This document shows positions 35,428 through 43,109 of a DNA stretch of 64,000 nt, piece after piece. Location of the stretch: NCBI GenBank assembly GCA_038206765.1, contig JBBRAM010000018.1, positions 12,817-76,816 of the forward strand, read 5' to 3'. Source of the stretch: UKL13-2 sp038206765. GTDB taxonomy: Bacteria > Pseudomonadota > Gammaproteobacteria > Burkholderiales > Usitatibacteraceae. Positions within the stretch are counted from its first letter, which is position 1. Each line of letters begins with the position of its first letter. The notes beneath the pieces were generated by a model that was given only the letters and a program-made list of their open reading frames with translations, did not search any database and was not told the DNA's origin. Made by a program: the position numbers and the translations under genes.

Positions 35428-35484
35428 TTCCCCTGCATATTTCGCCGAGCAACCGCCTTTTCGGCAGTGCTGCTCGCCTGCGTT

Positions 35485-35533
35485 TGCCTAAAACGCCCCC
35501 ACACCAGCAACATGCCTTGCGATTGCGGGGGCG
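35485..35533 (+). repeat. Intergenic TGCCTAAAAC motif followed by a GC-rich hairpin
   Basis: The ten-mer TGCCTAAAAC (35485-35494), also found at 6915, 40349 and 58277, runs into CGCCCCC (35494-35500), which pairs with GGGGGCG (35527-35533); an inner GCAA/TTGC pairing lies in the loop. No T-run follows. It stands 58 bp after the M23 peptidase stop. The rest of the spacer (35428-35721) has two direct repeats of TTTTCGACTA (35607 and 35649), 42 bp apart, before secA, and no gene. Confidence 0.45.
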
Positions 35534-35721
35534 ATTGATCGGTAACTTCCGATGGAAATTCAGGCACACTGCACACACTTTAATTTTTAGATTCAATTCC
35601 GATTTATTTTCGACTAATTTTCCAATCCCCCAACAATAAAACGACAACTTTTCGACTATTTTTGAGTTCTAGATGATGTCCAAAAGTTCGCTGTTGACCA
35701 ACCTCCGATTGAAAGCACCTC

Positions 35722-38475
35722 ATGTTTGAAGCCTTTTTAAAATCCATTTTCGGTAGCCGTAATGAGCGCTTGTTAAAACAATATCGCAAGCGTGTCATTG
35801 CGATCAACGCCCTTGAGCCCGCAATGGCGGCGTTGAGCGATGAACAACTTCGCGCCAAGACCGATGAATTTAAAGAACGTCACGCTAAGGGCGAGACCCT
35901 CGATGCTCTCCTGCCCGAAGCCTTTGCCACCGTGCGCGAAGCTGGCAAACGCTCTCTCGGCATGCGCCATTTTGATGTGCAAATGATTGGCGGCATGGTC
36001 CTGAACGACGGCAAAATAGCCGAGATGCGCACCGGAGAGGGCAAAACCTTGATGGCAACGCTGCCATCCTACTTGAACGCCATCAGCGGCAAGGGTGTGC
36101 ATGTGGTAACCGTCAACGATTACCTTGCTAAACGCGATTCGGAATGGATGGGCAAGCTGCACAGTTTCTTGGGCCTAACGGTTGGCTGCAATCTTTCACA
36201 AATGCAGCATGATGAAAAGCAAAAAGCGTTCGCTGCCGATATCACATACGGCACCAACAATGAATTCGGTTTCGACTATCTGCGCGACAACATGGTCACC
36301 AATGCTGGCGAGCGCGTCATGCGCGGCTTGAATTTTGGCATTATTGATGAGGTCGATTCGATCCTGATTGACGAAGCCCGCACGCCGCTTATCATCTCAG
36401 GCCAAGCAGAAGATTCAGCGGCGATGTACGTCAGCATTAACAAACTCATCCCCACCTTAAAGCCGCAAGAAACCGAAGAAGGCGAAGGCGACTTTTGGGT
36501 CGATTTAAAACAACATCAAGTCACGCTATCCGAAACCGGCCATGAAAACGCCGAGCGTTTGATGGTGGAGCACGGTCTGCTGCCCGATGGCGCATCGCTT
36601 TACGATCCCGCCAACATCATGCTCATGCATCACCTCTATGCCGCCGTGCGCGCGAACGCGCTCTACCATCGCGATCAGCATTATGTGGTGCAAGGTGGCG
36701 AAGTGGTGATTGTTGATGAATTCACCGGCCGTATGATGACTGGCCGCCGCTGGTCGGAAGGTCTGCATCAAGCGGTCGAGGCGAAAGAGGGCGTGAAGAT
36801 TCAGAATGAATCGCAAACCCTGGCCTCAATCACGTTCCAAAATTATTTCCGCCTGTATTCAAAACTCTCAGGCATGACTGGCACGGCGGACACCGAAGCG
36901 TTTGAATTCCAGTCGATTTACAACTTAGAAACAGTCATTATTCCGCCGAACAAGCCGATGGTGCGTAAAGATACCAACGATCTCATTTACATCACGGCGA
37001 AAGAAAAACACCATGCGCTGGTGATGGACATTCAAGATTGCTACGAGCGCGGCCAGCCCGTATTGCTGGGCACGACCTCGATTGAAAATTCAGAACTATT
37101 GTCCGAGTTATTGATGAAGGAAAAGCTCCCGCACCAAGTGCTCAACGCGAAGCAGCATGCGCGTGAAGCCGATATCGTGGCCCAGGCAGGCTCACCCAAA
37201 GCAATTACAATTGCCACCAATATGGCCGGCCGTGGCACCGACATCGTGCTTGGCGGCAACCCCGAGGCCAGCATTCATGCGGTTGAAGCCGATGAAGCAT
37301 TGAGCGCAACAGAAAAAGAAGCAAAGATCGCCGAGATCAAAACCAATTGGCAAAAAGTTCACGATGAAGTTGTAGCCACCGGTGGGCTACATATTGTCGG
37401 CTCCGAGCGCCATGAATCGCGCCGCATTGATAACCAGTTACGTGGCCGCGCCGGTCGTCAGGGCGATCCTGGATCATCGCGTTTTTATCTGTCGTTCGAA
37501 GATCCTTTGTTGAAGATTTTTGCCGGTGATCGCTTGAAAGCGATCATGGCACGACTCAAGATCCCCGAAGGCGAAGCCATCGAGGCCAGCATCGTTTCAC
37601 GCTCGATCGAAGGTGCGCAGCGCAAGGTGGAGGCGCGCAACTTTGATATCCGCAAACAATTGCTCGAATACGATGACGTCGCCAACGACCAGCGTAAAGT
37701 GATTTACACCCAACGCAATGAATTGCTCGACGCGCAAGATATCTCCGAGACCACCGCCGCCATGCGCGGTGATGTCCTACGCGAGACCGTGCAGCAATAT
37801 GTGCCCGCCGAAACAGTGGAAGAGCAATGGGACATCGATGGCCTGAAACGCGCTCTGGGCGCGGACTTTAACATGGTTGCCCCGATTGATGATTGGGTTA
37901 AAAATGATGCGGAACTCGATAGCGAAAAAATAGCCGAGCGCATTATTGCGCAGGCCGATGCCGACTATAAAGCCAAGTTTGCCAATGTTGACCAGCCGCT
38001 GTTACACCAATACGAACGCGCCGTAATGTTGCAGGCGATTGATTCGCATTGGCGCGAGCATTTGTCCTCACTCGATTATTTGCGCCAGGGCATTCATTTG
38101 CGCGGCTATGCGCAGAAGCAGCCGAAGCAAGAATATAAACGTGAAGCGTTCGAATTATTCAGCGGCATGTTGGACGGTATCAAACGCCAAGTGACGCAGA
38201 TTCTGGTCAACGTCCGCGTTGAGACCCAAGAGCAAGTCGAAGCCGCCGAAGCCGCTGCCGAAGCCGCATTAGCCGCCCAAGCCAAGAATGTGCAATACAC
38301 CCATGCGGAATTTAATGAGGCTGAAGCGGGTGGTGAAGCTGCTATCGAGGCCAGTGCTGCCCCGCAAGCTACTCCCGAGCCATTTGTCCGCGAAGGTGTA
38401 AAGATCGGTCGGAATGATCCTTGCTGGTGTGGGAGTGGGAAGAAGTATAAGCAGTGTCATGGGAAGTTGTCGTAA
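35722..38475 (+). CDS. secA: Preprotein translocase ATPase SecA
   Basis: Motor ATPase of the Sec export pathway. 917 residues. NBD1 Walker A is in MRTGEGKTLMA (about 103-113), the DEAD-like DEVDSILIDEARTPL near 209-223, VTNDY/VNDYLAKRDSEWMG nearby, TNMAGRGTDI near 500, and the helicase motif LRGRAGRQGDPGSSRFYLS near 574-592. The C-terminus ends in a zinc-binding SecB/ribosome-contact tail, RNDPCWCGSGKKYKQCHGK, preceded by an Ala/Glu-rich linker. The ATG at 35722 (MFEAFLKSIFGSRNERLLK) is the conserved start. Confidence 0.98.
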   Translation: MFEAFLKSIFGSRNERLLKQYRKRVIAINALEPAMAALSDEQLRAKTDEFKERHAKGETLDALLPEAFATVREAGKRSLGMRHFDVQMIGGMVLNDGKIAEMRTGEGKTLMATLPSYLNAISGKGVHVVTVNDYLAKRDSEWMGKLHSFLGLTVGCNLSQMQHDEKQKAFAADITYGTNNEFGFDYLRDNMVTNAGERVMRGLNFGIIDEVDSILIDEARTPLIISGQAEDSAAMYVSINKLIPTLKPQETEEGEGDFWVDLKQHQVTLSETGHENAERLMVEHGLLPDGASLYDPANIMLMHHLYAAVRANALYHRDQHYVVQGGEVVIVDEFTGRMMTGRRWSEGLHQAVEAKEGVKIQNESQTLASITFQNYFRLYSKLSGMTGTADTEAFEFQSIYNLETVIIPPNKPMVRKDTNDLIYITAKEKHHALVMDIQDCYERGQPVLLGTTSIENSELLSELLMKEKLPHQVLNAKQHAREADIVAQAGSPKAITIATNMAGRGTDIVLGGNPEASIHAVEADEALSATEKEAKIAEIKTNWQKVHDEVVATGGLHIVGSERHESRRIDNQLRGRAGRQGDPGSSRFYLSFEDPLLKIFAGDRLKAIMARLKIPEGEAIEASIVSRSIEGAQRKVEARNFDIRKQLLEYDDVANDQRKVIYTQRNELLDAQDISETTAAMRGDVLRETVQQYVPAETVEEQWDIDGLKRALGADFNMVAPIDDWVKNDAELDSEKIAERIIAQADADYKAKFANVDQPLLHQYERAVMLQAIDSHWREHLSSLDYLRQGIHLRGYAQKQPKQEYKREAFELFSGMLDGIKRQVTQILVNVRVETQEQVEAAEAAAEAALAAQAKNVQYTHAEFNEAEAGGEAAIEASAAPQATPEPFVREGVKIGRNDPCWCGSGKKYKQCHGKLS

Positions 38476-38800
38476 GCCGGATAGGCCTGATTCGCGCAAC
38501 TCAATTCGCGTCCGCGATGCTCGCCGCGTAGTTGGCAAAGGCGAGCATACGGCTGCGCATTTCGAACGCGACCTGAGCTGCTCGCCACGCTTTCCAATAG
38601 CGTGCTAAATGGGAATTAGTTGAAATCGCAGTTAGGCACTTCCCCCAGTAAAAGGGATATTGATGGGGATTTCCGGCGGCGCTGTGATCTATTACTCGTA
38701 TCGGTCCGATAAGTTTTGTTTGCCCAGTTAAGCAAAACAGTGAATCATGAGCGTTCCTGCGGTTATGCCTAAAAATGAAATCACGATGGGGTAGTGGAAA

Positions 38801-39424
38801 ATGTTTGATACGTTTAAAGCTGCGTTTCAGCCTGACTAAGAAGTGACCACTAACCGGGCGACAACATCGTTAGTAGGTGCTGCGAGGGATAAACTTCAAA
38901 CGTTGCTCACACTATTTGGTGGTCAGTCGTTCAACAACGGTATTTATCGCATCATTGCGTTAGATAACGTTTCTTATTGGAATGACTTAGTTGCAGCCCC
39001 ATTCCCTGTTCTTTCTGGGCGGATAAATTGTTTCGCGGTCGACTGGATGGGCCGTGTATTTGCGATTGATTCCGCAAGCTTGGTAGACAGAAGTCCTAGC
39101 GTCGTTATGCTCGAACCGGGAACTGGGGAAGCATTGGCGATACCTTGCAATATTGCGAGCTTCCACGAAAGTGAACTCATTCAGTACCGCGAAGAGGCAT
39201 TAGCTGAAAGTTTCTTTCAGCAGTGGATTCGCAGCGGCGGTCAGTCGCCGGGCTTTTCACAATGCATTGGATATAAAAAGCCTTTGCTTCTTGGTGGACA
39301 TGACACGATCGACAATTTGGTTGTTTCGGATTTAGATGTTTACTGGACTATTTCTTCCCAATTGATTCAAAAAATAAAAGGAGTCGCACCGGGGACATTA
39401 ATTAATAGGGCCAGCATTGCGTAA
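38801..39424 (+). pseudogene. Tdi1-like (DUF1851) immunity gene with an early in-frame stop
   Basis: The open body (from about 38843) encodes 193 residues with the pattern of the DUF1851 / Tdi1 C-terminal immunity domain: FGGQSFNNGIYRI, DWMGRVFAID, MLEPGTGEALAIPCNIASFHESEL, and LLGGHDTIDNLVVSDLDVYW. A better start lies at ATG 38801 (MFDTFKAAFQPD), with GTGGA just upstream, in the same frame but stopped by TAA at 38837-38839. A GTG at 38843 could restart. Tdi1-type proteins neutralise T6SS DNase effectors, but no effector, VgrG or T6SS gene is in the window, so this is an orphan and probably decaying. The 325-bp stretch before it (38476-38800) shows no gene, only an inverted repeat GTTTTG/CAAAAC near 38714-38739. 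Confidence 0.6.
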
Positions 39425-39540
39425 CGATTTGAATGCCTAGCATCGAATTAAATTGTCGCGCAGAATAACCGGCGGGAATGGCGTTGTATGTTTTGACGAT
39501 CTGAAACCGCTTTAAGCCCTATCGCCCGCTAACGACGCTC

Positions 39541-39975
39541 TCAAGCAATTTTCGCTTCGCAAGTTAAGCCATCGACCGACGCTGCAACCCGAATCATGTC
39601 CTTCAACACCTTCAAATCAACATCCGTCAATCGCTTGATATAAAGGCAACCCTTGCCCACTTTGTGCTTCCCGAGCTTCGCCAAATGCGATTCAAATTTC
39701 GGATTACCAGCGCCGATATAAAGCACCGTATTGGCCTTGCGCGGGGAGAATCCGATGATCATCCAATCTAGTTCTCGACCACTTGCATATTTGAGTTTTT
39801 GCGAGCCGAATCCGACGATAGCGGTGCCCCACATTTTGGCCTCGGCCTTAGTCGCGGCAGCCATCAATTTCACAATTTCTCGTGCGTCCTCGCGCTGTCC
39901 TTCATCGGCTACAGATTCGATGAATTGTTCGACGCTTGCCTCTGTTTTTTTGGTTTTGAGTTCGGCTTTTGGCAT
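39541..39975 (-). CDS. DUF1801 family protein
   Basis: 144 residues, cytosolic. The pattern VEQFIESVADEGQREDAREIVKLMAAATKAEAKMWG and later IIGFSPRKANTVLYI and LAKLGKHKVGKGCLYIKRLTDVD is that of DUF1801 (YdhG-like) proteins. The fold resembles the frataxin/YdhG type but no reaction is established. Monocistronic in appearance; the next gene on the same strand starts 344 bp to the right. Confidence 0.8.
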   Translation of the reverse strand: MPKAELKTKKTEASVEQFIESVADEGQREDAREIVKLMAAATKAEAKMWGTAIVGFGSQKLKYASGRELDWMIIGFSPRKANTVLYIGAGNPKFESHLAKLGKHKVGKGCLYIKRLTDVDLKVLKDMIRVAASVDGLTCEAKIA

Positions 39976-40004
39976 GGCTCACTCCTAAAACATTTTTCCT
40001 AAGA

Positions 40005-40319
40005 TCAATCCGGTATAGGCATTTCATCGATTTGCGCCGGATAAAGGTGCTGACAAAGCCTCCATTCGTGCATGGGTTGGTCGTCAACATAGAAAGTTGG
40101 TTTGGGCAAAAAACCATCAAAACAATCGGTAATGCCAAATTCAAGAGCTGTCGATTTGCAATATTCTGCACCACCGGAACTCCACAGATAAAGCGTCGTA
40201 CCTGCCGCCTTCAGCTTGCGAATTTGCGCAATCACAGCGGGCATGGGGATTCGCTTCTGCCCGAAGGAGCGCACGATGGTGTCATCAATATCGAAGTAAA
40301 CAATTCGCTTCATTTGCAA
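40005..40319 (-). CDS. Small HAD-superfamily phosphatase-like protein
   Basis: Only 104 residues, but all four HAD motifs are visible in order: YFDIDDT (motif I, DxDxT, about 8-14), LWSSGG (motif II Ser, about 45-50), LPKP (motif III Lys, about 71-74) and VDDQ (motif IV acidic pair, about 77-80). There is no cap domain, so it is a compact C0-like member likely to act on a large or exposed phosphate substrate. Substrate unknown. It may follow the ferredoxin-coaD-rsmD genes on the same strand, but an 81-bp spacer holding a repeat element separates them. Confidence 0.75.
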   Translation of the reverse strand: MQMKRIVYFDIDDTIVRSFGQKRIPMPAVIAQIRKLKAAGTTLYLWSSGGAEYCKSTALEFGITDCFDGFLPKPTFYVDDQPMHEWRLCQHLYPAQIDEMPIPD

Positions 40320-40350
40320 TTCCTACAGTGAAATGTTGAAGCGATTACTG

Positions 40351-40384
40351 CCTAAAACGCCGCGCCAGGACTAGAGTTTGAGAG
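40351..40384 (+). repeat. Dispersed intergenic repeat, copy B
   Basis: AAACGCCGCGCCAGGACTAG followed by AGTTTGAG. It shares GCCGCGCCAG, CTAG and GTTTG in register with copy A (58962-58996) and matches copy C (62965-62998) more loosely. It begins with the CCTAAAAC motif shared with 35487. It lies between the ferredoxin stop and the mini-HAD start. Confidence 0.45.
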
Positions 40385-40400
40385 AATACCATATGATTTT

Positions 40401-40652
40401 CTAAGCTGTCTTCGCAACCGTTAGCCGAATAAACTTCGCGTGCAGTTCATCTTTCGTCTCAGCAAAATCGAGCGGAATGCAATCAACTGGGCAGACCTCG
40501 CGGCATTGCGGGGTATCAAAATGGCCAACGCATTCGGTGCATTTTGAGGCGTTGATTTCATAGATTTCAACACCCTGATAAATAGCGCCGTTCGGGCACT
40601 CGGGCTCGCAGACGTCGCAGTTGATGCATTCATCGGTAATTTTGAGTGCCAC
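40401..40652 (-). CDS. YfhL-type 2[4Fe-4S] ferredoxin
   Basis: 83 residues, cytosolic electron carrier. Two cluster motifs: CINCDVCEPECPNGAI (CxxCxxCxxxC at about 10-20) and CTECVGHFDTPQCREVCPVDCI, where the second motif carries the eight-residue insertion typical of YfhL/Alvin ferredoxins. The partner is unknown. It lies 12 bp after coaD on the same strand, so rsmD-coaD-ferredoxin looks like one operon, an arrangement common in betaproteobacteria. Confidence 0.92.
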   Translation of the reverse strand: MALKITDECINCDVCEPECPNGAIYQGVEIYEINASKCTECVGHFDTPQCREVCPVDCIPLDFAETKDELHAKFIRLTVAKTA

Positions 40653-40664
40653 GGCTTTACGTCC

Positions 40665-41144
40665 CTACTTCCCGACTTTTCCAGCGAGGGCGGCGGCAAC
40701 AAGTGGGTGCACAAAATCTCGCACATCGCCACCCAGCACCGCGATTTCGCGAACGATAGTGGCCGAGACGAACATGTATTTATCGGACGGCGTTAAAAAC
40801 ATCGTTTCGACACCTGGGTTGAGCTTGCGGTTCATGCCGGCCATTTGGAATTCATATTCAAAATCAGACACGGCACGCAAGCCGCGCAGGATTACGCTGG
40901 CATCTTGCGCGGTTAAAAATTCCGACAATAGCCCACCGAAGCCGACGACTTTTACATTTGGAATTCCCTTCAGTACATCGCGGGCAATGCCGACGCGCTC
41001 TTCGAGGGTGAAGAGCGGGCGTTTGTTTTGGCTGTGTGCCACGGCGACGATCACTTCGCCAAACAATTTTGCAGCGCGTGCGACCAAATCTTCGTGGCCG
41101 TGGGTGATGGGGTCGAATGTTCCTGGATAAACGGCGCGGATCAT
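40665..41144 (-). CDS. coaD: Phosphopantetheine adenylyltransferase
   Basis: Penultimate step of CoA synthesis. 159 residues from the ATG at 41144. AVYPGTFDPITHGHEDL (4-20) includes the T/HxGH nucleotidyltransferase motif; RGLRAVSDFEYEFQMAGMNR and the C-terminal ISSTxxRE-like FVSATIVREIAVLGGDV follow. The frame is open upstream to 41228, but the family start MIRAVYPG and the ATGA overlap with the rsmD stop decide for 41144. The window also has coaBC (56132-57451), the step before. Confidence 0.97.
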   Translation of the reverse strand: MIRAVYPGTFDPITHGHEDLVARAAKLFGEVIVAVAHSQNKRPLFTLEERVGIARDVLKGIPNVKVVGFGGLLSEFLTAQDASVILRGLRAVSDFEYEFQMAGMNRKLNPGVETMFLTPSDKYMFVSATIVREIAVLGGDVRDFVHPLVAAALAGKVGK

Positions 41145-41794
41145 GGCTTTACCTGTGGGTGAATGACTTCTGCGGATAGTAGCGCAAAAAACGCCTTGCC
41201 TGCGCGCCCTTCGCGCAAGATATGCCAATCAGCGTTGCCATCTGATCCATGAAGCGAGGAAATGACGTCGGCTAACGGTTCATGCCATTCTGCATAAACG
41301 CAGCCATCAGGCTTCAAACAGCGTGGCAGTTTGGGCAATAATTTAGGCAAATAATCCGAGGCAAACGGTGGATCGATGAAAATGACGTCGAATTTCTTGT
41401 CCGTGGCGTCGATAAATTGCAACGCGTCGGTTGAAATGACTTCACATTGGGCGGCTTTCAGGAGGACGATATTGCGCTTTAAGGCCTCGACCGCGCTACG
41501 GTTGGTTTCCGTGAGCACTACCGACGCAGCGCCCCTTGAGGCTGCCTCAAAACCCAGCGCGCCGCTACCGGCAAAGAGGTCGAGGCAGTCTAAATCCGTC
41601 ATCGTCTGCCCCAGCCAGTTAAACAACGTCTCGCGCACCCGATCCGCCGTCGGGCGCAAACCCAGCGCATCGGGGAATTCAATCACCCGGCTGCGAAATG
41701 CGCCGCCGATGATGCGAACGCGGTTGCGGCCTTGAGGGATACCGGAAAGGTTGTGTGCCGATGCTCTGGTGGGGGCGGGTTGTTTGCGGGGCAT
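41141..41794 (-). CDS. rsmD: 16S rRNA m2G966 methyltransferase
   Basis: SAM-dependent N2-methyltransferase for G966 of 16S rRNA. IIGGAFRSRVIEFPDALGLRPTADRVRETLFNWL is the N-terminal signature, LDLFAGSGALGFEAASRGA the SAM loop and FIDPPFASDYL the catalytic DPPF motif. I start at ATG 41794 (217 residues); a TTG at 41818 is in frame. The stop overlaps the coaD ATG. Confidence 0.94.
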   Translation of the reverse strand: MPRKQPAPTRASAHNLSGIPQGRNRVRIIGGAFRSRVIEFPDALGLRPTADRVRETLFNWLGQTMTDLDCLDLFAGSGALGFEAASRGAASVVLTETNRSAVEALKRNIVLLKAAQCEVISTDALQFIDATDKKFDVIFIDPPFASDYLPKLLPKLPRCLKPDGCVYAEWHEPLADVISSLHGSDGNADWHILREGRAGKAFFALLSAEVIHPQVKP

Positions 41795-41917
41795 GGTGGT
41801 GAAACTGTGCGCTATCAAGCGGGGTGGAAAGTAAGTTGGAGCTGGATCAAAATCGACGAGGGCTCGTTCGTTGGGTGCTTGTGTGATGCCTTTGCATTTG
41901 GCATGATAAATCGCAGA

Positions 41918-42313
41918 TTATGGAAGTGAAAGGAACGCATCCACTTCAATCTCGACCAAATGATCCACGTCGATCAACCGCGAAACCTGCACCATCGTCG
42001 ACGCAGGCCGAACAGCACCAAAAAATTCGCCATGCACACGGCCGATCGTTTCCCAATCGGCTATGTTGGTGACGAACATGCGCGTGCGCACTACATCAGT
42101 CATCGCCGCCCCCGCCTCCTGCAAAGCACGCTCAATTGTTTGCAATGCATAGCGCGTTTGAGCAGGGGCGTCGCCGACCCCGACAACCTTGCCGTGCTCA
42201 TCAGTCGCGGTCGTGCCCGCAACCCAGATGTGATCGCCAATACGAACCGCGCGGCTGTAGCCGACGATGGCTTCCCATGGGGCGTTGGAGGTGATGTTTT
42301 GGCGACTGCTCAA
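41918..42313 (-). CDS. RidA (YjgF/YER057c/UK114) family protein
   Basis: 131 residues. The core YALQTIERALQEAGAAMTDVVRTRMFVTNIADWETIGRVHGEFFG and RPASTMVQVSRLIDVDHLVEIEVDAF match the Rid family, and the Arg in RPAST corresponds to the residue that contacts imine substrates. Classical RidA hydrolyses reactive enamine/imine intermediates; this one is a divergent, longer-N-terminus subtype whose substrate is unknown. Its start overlaps the stop of the Cys-rich membrane protein gene by four bases. Confidence 0.88.
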   Translation of the reverse strand: MSSRQNITSNAPWEAIVGYSRAVRIGDHIWVAGTTATDEHGKVVGVGDAPAQTRYALQTIERALQEAGAAMTDVVRTRMFVTNIADWETIGRVHGEFFGAVRPASTMVQVSRLIDVDHLVEIEVDAFLSLP

Positions 42314-42681
42314 AGATTTAAACCTGAGGATTTATTGCGAAAATAAATGGCAACAGCAAAGCCTTCAAACAGCACGCCCATCCCCAGGAATAGCCAATCT
42401 GGAGAGTAATCGCGCCACATTGGCCCAAGCGCTGTTACGATTATTATTAGGCCGAACAGGCCAAGAAACACGGGACCAAGGGGCAGCCGTTTCTTCGCGC
42501 CGATCCCATACGTTCTTTTGCTAATCGCTAACAATTCAGCGTTCTTCTCAAGCTCGGAAGCGCATGCAGTCGAGCAAGCGACGCCATGAGTGGATTCTTT
42601 GCAACAGGCTGGACAAATACCCTTTCCGCAATATCTACAGATGCCGATAGCTACCGACTGTTGATGCGTAAAGCAATTCAT
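42310..42681 (-). CDS. Zinc-ribbon/B-box-like membrane protein
   Basis: 123 residues from the ATG at 42681, chosen because GGAGG lies five bases upstream; the frame extends to 42726 without a ribosome site. The N-terminus has a Cys/His-rich module: CFTHQ, CRYCGKGICPACC, HGVACSTAC, resembling a B-box-type zinc finger. Two membrane helices follow (about 70-88 and 97-114). Eight cysteines in about 45 residues make metal binding likely. Function unknown; it lies between a VOC protein and RidA downstream of guaA on the same strand. Confidence 0.7.
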   Translation of the reverse strand: MNCFTHQQSVAIGICRYCGKGICPACCKESTHGVACSTACASELEKNAELLAISKRTYGIGAKKRLPLGPVFLGLFGLIIIVTALGPMWRDYSPDWLFLGMGVLFEGFAVAIYFRNKSSGLNL

Positions 42682-42713
42682 AACGCCTCCAAAATTTTTT
42701 CGATGCGCAGCGA

Positions 42714-43082
42714 CTACATCATGCAAAACGCAGCTATCTTATTCCCGTCCAAATCCCGAAAATAGGCGCCATAAAAATTGCTGCCACGCGCGCCGGGCGC
42801 GCCTTCATCCTTGCCGCCTAGTTCTAGCGCCTTTGCATGCACGGCGTTGACCTGATCGGGCTTTAACATGACAACTGAGATCATCGTGCCGTTGCCGACC
42901 GTGGCAGGCTTACCATTGAAGGGTGTCATGACTGAGAACATCGGTTTGTCAAAACTCACGCCCCAGCCAACGCCGCGTTCGAAGTCCATGAGCCGTTTGA
43001 TGCCGATAACTTCAAACAGGGCATCGTAAAAAGCCGCAGCTTTCGCCAAATCGTTGGTGCCTACTGTGGTGTATCCGATCAT
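42714..43082 (-). CDS. VOC-superfamily (glyoxalase-like) protein
   Basis: 122 residues with paired beta-alpha-beta-beta-beta modules: YTTVGTNDLAKAAAFYDALF at the start and YFRDLDGNKIAAFC at the end, as in glyoxalase/bleomycin-resistance proteins. The metal ligands of true glyoxalase I are not all evident, so substrate and activity are open. GAGGAGA precedes the ATG. 27 bp after the guaA stop, suggesting the order guaA-VOC-CysTM-ridA in one transcript. Confidence 0.85.
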   Translation of the reverse strand: MIGYTTVGTNDLAKAAAFYDALFEVIGIKRLMDFERGVGWGVSFDKPMFSVMTPFNGKPATVGNGTMISVVMLKPDQVNAVHAKALELGGKDEGAPGARGSNFYGAYFRDLDGNKIAAFCMM

Positions 43083-43109
43083 GGTGCTCTCCTCGTCAAA
43101 GGTTGAAAA

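Noticed and set aside
38476..38800. Possible small gene or RNA after secA
   Set aside because: Short frames lack starts with ribosome sites, and the GTTTTG/CAAAAC inverted repeat has no T-run or conserved RNA features.
41540..41570. Apparent extra copy of the dispersed repeat inside rsmD
   Set aside because: The match falls on the conserved AGSGALGFEA SAM-binding motif, so protein conservation explains it.
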